A DNA stretch of 64,000 nucleotides from Zygnema cylindricum. Lineage: Eukaryota; Streptophyta; Zygnematophyceae; Zygnematales; Zygnemataceae. The stretch is taken from positions 1-64,000 of the forward strand of contig JBBHKE010001577.1 of the NCBI GenBank assembly GCA_037447655.1, given 5' to 3'. Position 1 is the first letter of the stretch. The number at the start of each line of letters is the position of its first letter. Positions 55,714 through 64,000 of this stretch are shown in pieces. The translations under genes and the position numbers were made by a program. The notes beneath the pieces are model-generated. The model searched no databases. It was given only the letters and a program-made list of their open reading frames with translations, and was not told where the DNA came from.

Positions 55714-57929
55714 TGCAATTCTGTGTCCTCCATTGGACTACAGAATTCAAAAAGCCTCTAGATGATTTTTAACTAACCCACTTTCAATGGCAACCAATGC
55801 TGCCCAAGCAAACAAGTTGACAATCTGACTGCACCTCTGTACAGCCTCGACTGCCCTGAGTTCGTAGGAAGATGAATCTTTGAAAACTATTGAAAAATAG
55901 ATATTTTATGTTCTATCTTTTGTTTTTGGGCCCTGCACTGCCCTGAGTTCGTAAGAAAATGAATCTTTGAAAATTGTTGAAAAATAGATATTTTATGTTC
56001 TATCTTTTGTTTTTCGGTCTTGCAGTTCTCATACTTGTCGTAGTCACTGAGAATTGGCAGGCAACCATGTCTGCCTTAGACAAATGAGGAGATTGGCGAT
56101 TGATTAAGCTCTTGCAAAAGTAATGTTGCCACAGTCACGAATTGATCCCATAACCTTTGGACAACAGCCGTACGACCTTGGCGCCCGCCTTATCCGTCAG
56201 GTCTTGATGAACCGTTACATGTATTGTATCTGATATTTATTAAAATTCACATCTATTGCACATTCCATTTAACATCCTACGAAGCAAAACGCAACATGGA
56301 ACCTATGGTACCGCACGAAATGCAGTACACCACGAAATTAATGAAACAAACATTTAATTTCGACGGACGAAATTTAATGTCGCGATCGACGGTTCGCAAA
56401 GCGAGAACGAATTTCAAGCGGTAAACACGGAATGTTGACCGTCGAAATTCAACGGTCAACACGGAACTTTGACCGGTGAAATTCATCGGTCAACATTTAT
56501 TTGGCGCGCCGTCAGATCCAACGGCTGAAATCGATCGCCGTAAAAAGAACGAACGGCACGCATGAGTACCGGTATGCCGAAGCTACTATATGGGAGCAGT
56601 TCGACGAAATGGGAGGAAATGACACGTGGCATCATCCTATTGGATGCCGCAAGAGAAAAGGGACAGAATGACGTTGACCTATTTCCCACGTGGCAAACCG
56701 AGAGTGGTGCCGAATATATCCGTACATAAAGTACGACGGCTTTTGTACTTTATATGTACGATAGTTAGGGTACTCTATTTTGAATGGTTTAGAATAGCTA
56801 TTAGGAGTTTTTCAGGACTTAGAAAAATATTGAAAAGTCCTCTCTCTCTCCTACAGGCCATCTGTACAAATACGCTGTCTTTAAAACAGCCATAACTTAA
56901 TGCTCAGGTGAGCAAATTCAGTGATTCTTTTTGCAGCGGACTCAGGGGAGTCCACGCTACACATCAGTGTAGTCACTCAGAGCTTTTGCGTCCCAAGGTG
57001 GGACTCATTCATTGTCAAAGTCAAAAGTGCATATACTATCCTAGAGGCTTCATATAAGATGGACATTCTATGTACCAATAGAGGTCACAGAATTACAAAA
57101 ACGCCCAACCATGCAATTAGTTATAGGGTGGCAAAGATGCTAATATATACAAACTCTCAAAGAGAGAGAAAACCATCTACCTATTTTTTCTAATTCTTAG
57201 CTCCCTCTCAGAACCCCTATCTACTGACTGTACAAACCAATCCGAACATTGTACAGTACAAGAAAGTACTAGTGTTGATGTATTTTTTGTACAACTTTTG
57301 TACGACAAGGCTATTAAGTGGACGCGTGCCCACTTTTCACTCGTCTGTATGTTCCTCGGAATTCCCGCGACCGAATGTTATCTCTCCACGTGGCGCCAGG
57401 TCATGCCACGTCACAAAATGCCAAAGTGACCATTCCGGGATCTCGGCCATGATGTGCGCCGTTGGATAGAATCTAGTATTCGATCTCAACCGTCGAAACA
57501 AATGTCTGATTCATTTGTTTCGTGCGCAATCATATTAATACTGTATTTAACTCGTTCTATGTATGTATGTTTGAATTTCTGTTAATCGGAATAGCTACCG
57601 TAACACTGTTTAAATATTAATCAAACCCTCTATACTCTAGCAAACTTCTACGATAGACTGGTTAGAGCGAACGGCTACGCCATGCTCTACCGATCGGAGG
57701 TTAGAGTTCGCCGAACTCAACCTTTTGTTGAGAGTGACTTAGGTCACTCTTGAACTGGTGGAGCCGAGGCAACCATGGATCCACTGCTCTCTCTCTCTCC
57801 TTGAGTGACTACAACAAGTATGGGGGTTGGAGAGAGAGAAGTGGAGGCTGAGTGCTTTCGCTCTCTTTTCTATTCATCTATTTAGACCTTGAAAATACTT
57901 ATATTAAATCATTTTAGCTATTTTCAACA
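55714..57929 (-). repeat. 3' LTR of copia C with nested family-3 LTR
   Basis: LTR sequence is 55714-55887 and 57098-57929, about 1.0 kb net. The outer part has the stem with ACTTGTTGTAGTCACTCA (57765-57860) and a plus-strand tRNA-like module (57655-57722: TGGTTAGAGCG and GGTTAGAGTTC). Confidence 0.85.
55888..57097 (+). mobile_element. Solo family-3 LTR nested in C (TSD AAAAC), with 87-bp tandem duplication at its 5' junction
   Basis: Flanked by AAAAC at 55883-55887 and 57098-57102. The LTR begins TATTGAAAAATAG at 55888 and again TGTTGAAAAATAG at 55975, because 55851-55937 is repeated as 55938-56024. The second copy and 32813-33926 are the same LTR family (1123 versus 1114 bp). Hairpins GGACTCAGGGGAGTCC (56938-56953) and CTACACATCAGTGTAG (56957-56972). 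Confidence 0.88.
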
Positions 57930-57949
57930 CTCCTCTTATTTTCTAGTCT

Positions 57950-60900
57950 AGTTTTCATTTTTCTTTCAACCCACATTTTTCCCTACAATATTTCAATTTG
58001 GGAGAGGGCACAGGTTTCGTCATCATGTCAGCCACCATTTCTTCATCAGGTCTATACACAAGATTCAAAATTTTATTTTCAACTTTTTTCTTACAAAGCT
58101 TAATCTTATGTCCATATGTTTATCTTTGAAATGATGTTTTCGATTGGTTGCAATTTCAATTGCAGCTTGACTATCACAAAAGACTTCATGCACTCCCTCC
58201 TTCATATACCCCAGTTTTTGCTGCAATGACTGGACCCACATCAATTCTTTCACCGCAGAACAAGAGGCCATATATTCTGTCTCCATAGTAGACTGAACAA
58301 CCACCTTTTGTTGCTTGCTGCTCCAACAACAAGCACCTTCCCACACATACAACACATACCCAGAAGCGCATCTTCTCATAGGTGCCTCCCCATAACTGGT
58401 ATCACTCCAAGTAGTGATATCACTGTGCTCCCCTACCAAATGCAACCATAACTCGACCAGATATCTCATGACTCTATTGGCTGCCTCCCAATCTCTCTTC
58501 TTAGGATCGTTAAGACTCCTACTGAGGAATCCTACTGCTGCCGCTATGTTCGGCCTTGTATAGTTCATAGAGTAGATCAAATTTCCTACGACCTGTCTAT
58601 AAGGAAATGACTTTGTAAATTCTCTCTCTATTCTGAACTCATCTGATCATCTAAGATTGTCACTCCTCCTTCTACACTTCGTCACTTACTTTCTTCAAGT
58701 CCATGGGAGTGGTACAATTGTTTGCTTTCTCCATCTAGAATTTCTAAAGCATATTACCCATTGTTTCTTTCTAAGTTAGTCTAATGATCCTTTTCCCCCT
58801 ATCTCTTTCCAAAATATCCCAAAATATATCTTGCCTCCCCTAAATCTTTCATGTCAAAATCTGCTTCTACGATCTTTCTTTAACCTATTGATCTTTTCCA
58901 AAGACTTACTTAATACTAGCAAATCATCCACATACATTGCAATAAAGATCACACCATCCTCATCTTCAAACATATCGATAGAATGGTCTGAGCTGATCCG
59001 GATATATCCTAAACCAGTGAGAAACTCATCTAGTTTTTTTATTCCACTGTCAGGGATCCTTCTGAAGTCCATAAAAGGACTTTATGAGTCTGCAGACTTT
59101 GCTCTCTTCCCCAGCCTCCACAAACCCCTCTAGTTGCCGCATGAAGATATCTTCCTCTAACTCACCATTGAGGAAGGCGGTCTTAATATCTATCTGATGG
59201 AACTCCATGTCTTTTGCTGCTGCTAGACCGAGGAGAATCCTTACTGATGGGAAATGAACAGCTAGAGCAAATGTCTCCTCTTAGTCAATCCCCTCTTTTT
59301 GTGTGAACCCCTTTGCTACTTACCGAGCCTTATATCTTTCAATGGTATTATCTGGGTCCAGTTTTAGTTTAAATACCCATTTACAACCAATAGGTTTTTT
59401 GTCTGGAGGACAATCTGTTAGCTCCCAAGTATTTGCTTCCATGATTGAAGCCATCTCATCATTTATGGCTCTAATCAATATGTCCTTTTCTGGGTTGTTT
59501 ACTGCCTCCAAATATGACTAAAGCTCATAAGGATAAGATAGCTTAGTTACCTTGTGAAACATATTCTTTATCCTTTTTGCCTTCTCCCCTTCAAACTTTT
59601 GACCGAATAGAAGAAGTCTGGTTTCAACCGCCTTATTCCCTCCTATCCATGAAGATATTCCAGCTTCCTCTGCCTCCCTCAAGTCCATAGAATATGTGAG
59701 CTATCCGTAGTTCTCCATATCTCAATCTCCCCGACCGCAATCACCGCTCCATGTTTTTTCGAAAACAGTTCCTCCCACTTTGACTCAAACCTCGATTCTA
59801 TCTTCGTATATTTAAATGGTCAATTGACTTTCCTTCAACCATGATAACTAGGTGTTTGACACAAATGATATCTTGCTTTGCTAAGTCATAACTTATATCC
59901 CTGACATCCTATCATATCCCTCAAAATATCCAAGTTTTCCTTAAGATCGTTTCCAGCTTATTCGTATCTAGACTGTAAATTTGGCTACCGAATACTTTAA
60001 GGTGAGAGATATCTGGTTTCCTTCCCAACCCATCTCTCATAAGTTGTCATAGACAGTTCAGGTAAGGACTCTATTCTTAATGTAGTGGGCACAGTTCATG
60101 GCTTCTGCCCAAAATTTCTTTCCTATTTTCTTGTCAGCCAACATACTACATACACTATCTCTTAGTGTTAGGTTTAACCTCTCAGCTACCCCATTTTGTT
60201 CTGGATTATGTGGTATAGTTTTCTGGTGCTAAACTCCCTCGTCTCTCAAGTTTTCCTCAAACAGGTTAGAGGTATATTCTCCCCCATTATCACTCTTTAT
60301 TCTCTTAATGGGGGTTCCATACAGCTTCTCCCTCCAGGTTTCATATTCTTTGAAGTAAGTTGGTGTTTAAAATTTTGTTTTAAGAAATTAAACTCTTGGG
60401 TACCTAGACAAGTCATCATTAATTGTCAACATATACCTTTTCCCTCCAACTGAGGGTACCTTTGCTGGTCCCCAGATATTTGTGTGGATTAAACCTAGTA
60501 CCTTTTCCCCTCTATATGTGTCGGCTTTAGGGAAAGGAAGTCTGTGAGCCTTACCTTGGACACAACCACTACAATCATCCACCATTTCATTATCATTGAA
60601 CCGAATGCCTTCTACTACACCAATCTTCTTCATTTCCCTCAACGTATCAAAGTGCACATGCCCCAACCGCTTATGCCATATCATAAACTTTGGGACAAAA
60701 CATAATAAGCATTATTCTTTTTATTACTCAGGTTAAGCGTAAAAATTCTTTGGTTACCCTTATTTGCAGTGAAGTAAATTTAATCCCCATACTTAGCGGT
60801 AAAGACTCCCTTTCTAGTGCAGGTATCAAACACTTAGTCATCTAACACAGATGTAGATACAAGATTTTTACTCAGCTGACGACTATAGAGCACATCTGAG

Positions 60901-62125
60901 AAAGAGAATATAGAAGTCTTACCCTCCACTAAGACTTTCAAATCAATTGATCCCACTAGATCTGTAGTAACCACTCTCCCATCCCCGTACTTTATCTCTA
61001 CAGTAAGGATTTTCCTTAGCTTAGTGAAGAGGTCCTTGTCACGACACATATGCATGGATGCACCTGAGTCGATGATCCATCCTTCTTGTGGAGCTTGCCG
61101 AATTGCTGTAAGGGCACACTTCTGTCTCTAAGGGATCTCCTTCTCCTCTAGACTCTCGTCATGAAGAAGCTCCCCATCCTCCTCAGAGGACTCGTCCTCG
61201 ATTTCTCCGTCACTTTTGTGACCACAAGCGCCTATTTCTTCCCTCCGGAAGAACCCCCTCCACGGTTCTCTTGAAACCTCATCTTCGACAGCTTGACACA
61301 ATCCGCGATAAAGTGTCTCGGCTTTTTGCAAAAATGACAAAGGCCTTTTGGGGGCCTCGGTCCTCTAACCTGAACTCTTTCTCATTTGTATGGTTTTTTC
61401 GGGTCCTGTCTCCACCTATCTCCTCCGGGGCTAGAGCTTGAATGCTCTTTCCTCCTCTCCTAATCTCAATCGTGTTCTCCTACACAAGTATCATGCAGAC
61501 CATTGTTTTCCACATCCATGAACTTTCAGTCATTTCTTGTACTCGGTACACTATGTTTTCATACTCGTCGGGTAACTTCATGATGAGAGTGTTAACTTTC
61601 ATTTTCATTGTACATGTCCATCCAGCACTCTCCATCTCCATATAAAAACAAGAAATGTTATTTCTTTAATCGTACCAGCTCTATAGATTTGTATAAAACT
61701 CACCCACAACTCCTCGGCCTTGTAAACGTGAAGATGGGGAGTTGCCAAAGTTTGAGTGAGGTGTCTCAGAACGAAGTTCTTGACAGCCATGTTGGTGTCT
61801 TCCCACATTTGAGTGTCGGTCTCCACTGTCTTCACGATTGCGACTTCGGGTGTCGTAGGAATAGGAGCAATAGGAGTAAGATGTGTCTCTTTTCTTTCCT
61901 CTTTTCGGAAAACACTACTGTCGCCATCATCTGCCTCCTCTGCTGTAGCGGATGTTGCTACAAAAAACCTTATTCCACCAAACCCTAGTGGGGTTCCTTG
62001 AGGAGGACGTTTCACTTGTCCGCTAACAATACCCCAGTATCGCTTTTCACACAAAGCCCTTGTCATTGTGGCTAGATGGGCACCCTAGAGGGTGGGGCCA
62101 TAACCTGCAATTCTGTGTTTTCCAT
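57950..62125 (-). pseudogene. Decayed gag-pol of copia C
   Basis: The ATG at 62125 is inside the LTR (MENTELQVMAPP). Gag is open from 62066 to 61605. A degraded knuckle-like stretch is near 61330, protease at about 61070 (WIIDSGASMHMC-like region), integrase HHCC (MIWHKRLGHVHFDTLREMK...CSGCVQGK, 60684-60560), core to about 60050, reverse transcriptase 59511-58854 with VDDLL at about 58920, RNase H 58580-58065 (WSDTSYGEAP, METEYMAS, FCDSQAAIEIA). Frames are broken at many points. Confidence 0.85.
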
Positions 62126-62330
62126 TGGTCTACAGAATCCAGGAAGACAATAGATAGTTATTAACTAACCCACTTTCAATGGCAATCAGTGCTGCCCAAG
62201 CAAACAAGTTCACAATCTGACTGCACCCATTTGTAGCTTGAACTCCCTTGAGTCCGTAGGAAAATGAATCTTTGAAAACCCCCAACCAGGCGATTATTTA
62301 TAGGGTGGCAAAGATGCAAATATATGCAAA
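62106..62330 (-). repeat. Partial 5' LTR of copia C
   Basis: Inner 225 bp of the LTR (TGCAATTCTGTG start), matching 55714-55887 and 57098-57140. It is cut at 62330 by element D; the outer part should reappear beyond the window. Confidence 0.85.
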
Positions 62331-63382
62331 TGAAACTCTGAGACCTCCATAAGTCCTCAGAGTGGACAACTTCTAAGAAGCCTCTAGGATAATCTGACCC
62401 CTTTGTGTTTCAGCAAAAAAGAACTACCTCTCTGGCAGACAAAAACTCTGACCACCTGAACCTTTGTGAAGGCAAGACTCCCGTGAGTCTGTAGCAAATA
62501 GAATCTCTGAATTTGCTCCCCTAAGCAGTAAGTTATGGAGGGTAAAAGTTGACCTTTTGTAGAGAAACTCTCTGGGAGAGAGGGTCCTATCTCCTAATTT
62601 TTCTAAGTCCTATCTCTCTCACAGACTCTATCTATTGATGTACGAAACCAATCAGAATACAGTTCCGTACGCAAAAGTACAGCTGCCGGTGTACTTTATG
62701 TACGGACATTATACCACATGGCCTAAATGTCCACACGTGGTATGTCTGGATTTGCTCTTTTAATCCTCGGAGATACCGCGCTCCAATGTAGCATCGCCAC
62801 GTGTCATCCGATGTGGCGATGGCCACAAACCGCCGAAATCTTCTTCCGCGATCTCGGCGCTAATTCCGGCCGTCCGATTAAATTGGGATTTAATCGTAGC
62901 CGTAATAAATACATGCGCGGTATTCGTTTCACTTAAGAAATAAATGCGCGGTATTGATTTCCTCTCCGTACCGTAACCCGTAATTTACACATTACCGGAT
63001 CTATGTATCCCGTAATAAATTACAGTTAAATGATTAATCCTACGTATACATGTTTAAATAAATATCAAACTATATACTACGTAACACTAGTCCTAGAATT
63101 AACGGCTAAGGCTACCGGCTATCTGCTGTCTGCCGGCCGGTAGGTACAAGGATCAAATCCTGTGGCCGGCACATACCTTTTAGATAAAATAAACCCTTTA
63201 ACTAATATAAATTTCCCGTAAACCTCTGGATAGCCTAGGTAGCCATGGCTCTAGCTCCCTCTCCAATTTCTCAGTGACTGCGACAAGTTTGAGAGTTAGA
63301 GAAAGAAGTTAGAGGTAGACTGCCTCGGCTTCTTTCTATATTAGACCTAGAAAATACTATAAATGGACCATTAATTTCTACA
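62331..63382 (-). repeat. 3' LTR of copia D
   Basis: Holds the hairpin AGACTCCCGTGAGTCT (62475-62490), a plus-strand tRNA-like module with B box GGATCAAATCC (63105-63172), the stem around AGTGACTGCGACAAGT (63228-63330), and paired GCGCGGTATT words (62914 and 62947). Confidence 0.85.
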
Positions 63383-63399
63383 CTCCCCTTATTTTCTAG

Positions 63400-64000
63400 T
63401 CAATCTTTAATTTCAAACCGCACTTCTCCCTGCAGAAAATTAGTTTAGGGGAAGGCACAGGTTTGGTCATCATATCTGCTACCATCTCACTATCTGGTCT
63501 GTACTCTAAAGTGATTATTTTGTTTTCTACTTTCTCTCTAACAAAGCTGAGTCTGATGTCCATGTGTTTAGCTTTAAAATGATGTTTAGGATTGGCAGAT
63601 TTAGCAATTGCTGCCTAATTATCACAAAATATTTGCTGCACACCACTCTAAAGGTGACTAAGCTCACCAAGCAAAGACTTGACCCACATCAATTCTTTTA
63701 CAGCAGAGCAAGAGGCCATATACTCAGCCTCCATGGTGGACTGAGCAATAAATTTTTGCTGTTTGCTACTCCAACAGCAAGCCCCATCACCCACATATAA
63801 TACATATCCAAAAGTGCATCTCCTCATCGGAGCATCACCATAACTGGCATCACTCCAAGTAGTGATGTCAGTATTTTCCCCACCCAAATGCAACCATAGA
63901 TCCCTATTTCCTATCAAATATCTAAGGACTCTCTAAGCTGCCTCCCAATCCTTCTTAGTGGGAGCATTTAGACTTCTACTCAATTCTCTTACAGCTGCAG
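63400..64000 (-). pseudogene. RNase H domain of copia D, with a stop
   Basis: Minus strand from the window edge: WLHLGGENTDITTWSDASYG, CCWSSKQQKFIAQSTMEAEY, ELMWVKSL, then a stop (TAG, 63615-63617) where relatives have Gln in CDNQAA. HHFKAKHMDVRLSFVREKV and the C-terminal tail follow down to about 63400. The rest of pol lies beyond 64000. Confidence 0.85.

Larger units (their letters stand above)
55714..62330 (-). mobile_element. Copia element C (family 1), both LTRs interrupted by later insertions
   Basis: The 3' LTR spans 55714-57929 (TGCAATTCTGTG...TTTTCAACA) and includes a nested solo LTR. The internal region is 57930-62105. The 5' LTR starts at 62106 and is broken at 62330 by element D. 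The primer site GGTTATGGCCCCACC (62091-62105) differs at one base from that of A. Polypurine tract AAAATAAGAGGAG just above 57929. CAAAG precedes 55714 as the candidate left target duplication; its partner would lie beyond the window. Confidence 0.88.
62331..64000 (-). mobile_element. Copia element D (family 1), 3' end only, continues past window
   Basis: The 3' LTR is 62331-63382 (1052 bp, TGAAACTCTGAG...TTTCTACA), preceded on the minus strand by the polypurine tract AAAATAAGGGGAG. RNase H follows to the window edge. GCAAA (62326-62330) is the expected target duplication. It inserted into the 5' LTR of C. The LTR matches the solo LTR at 23699-24863. Confidence 0.88.

Overview
The window looks like a repeat-rich, AT-rich nuclear chromosome segment of a photosynthetic eukaryote, most likely a streptophyte alga or other early-diverging plant. 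This is inference from three things. The Ty1/copia elements are plant-like and their primer-binding site, GGTTATGGGCCCACC, matches (from memory) the anticodon arm of plant-type initiator tRNA-Met. A calmodulin-like gene has plant CML layout. A long gene has 15 exons with conventional GT/AG introns. There is no operon structure and no CRISPR array. One 10-N assembly gap lies at 18553-18562.

Layout. 1-390: a miniature LTR retrotransposon (TRIM) whose LTR carries a tRNA-like module. 391-3915: no recognised gene, MITE copies. 3916-13552 (minus): a secreted G8-domain/right-handed beta-helix protein of the CEMIP/TMEM2/PKHD1L1 superfamily, with three apparent single-base homopolymer frameshifts; its introns hold a 350-bp GA tract and TTGGACATTG-type periodic repeats. 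13601-20111: a 1.47-kb duplication on either side of the assembly gap, plus several MITEs, two of which form a 405-bp palindrome. 21230-26390: four TIR elements lying in series, pairs of them sharing one TAA or TTA target site; the third contains a solo LTR with a perfect 5-bp target duplication. 26765-27553: more MITEs. 28332-28826 (plus): intact four-EF-hand calmodulin-like gene. 28827-34299: gene-poor, with a second solo LTR. 34300-64000: a nest of LTR retrotransposons (copies A to F plus an older unrecognised retroelement). Nesting order can be read from target-site duplications: F sits in E, D sits in the 5' LTR of C, and a solo LTR sits in the 3' LTR of C.

Only two host protein genes are supported: the G8 protein (extracellular, presumably glycan-related) and the CML (calcium sensor). 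The rest is mobile DNA in various states of decay. F is the youngest and most complete copy (LTRs roughly 2-3% diverged by eye, CTTTT duplication intact), but its gag-pol frame has two stop codons.

The most unusual signal is in the LTRs. Several otherwise diverged copia LTRs share (i) a pair of small hairpins with compensatory stem changes, (ii) a long stem around an invariant loop core, (iii) an antisense tRNA-like A-box/B-box module at a similar offset, and (iv) a gag start codon inside the LTR, so that the half-tRNA primer site is itself translated. The TRIM also carries a tRNA-like module. Together these suggest a lineage of LTR elements with structured RNA and possible RNA polymerase III signals.
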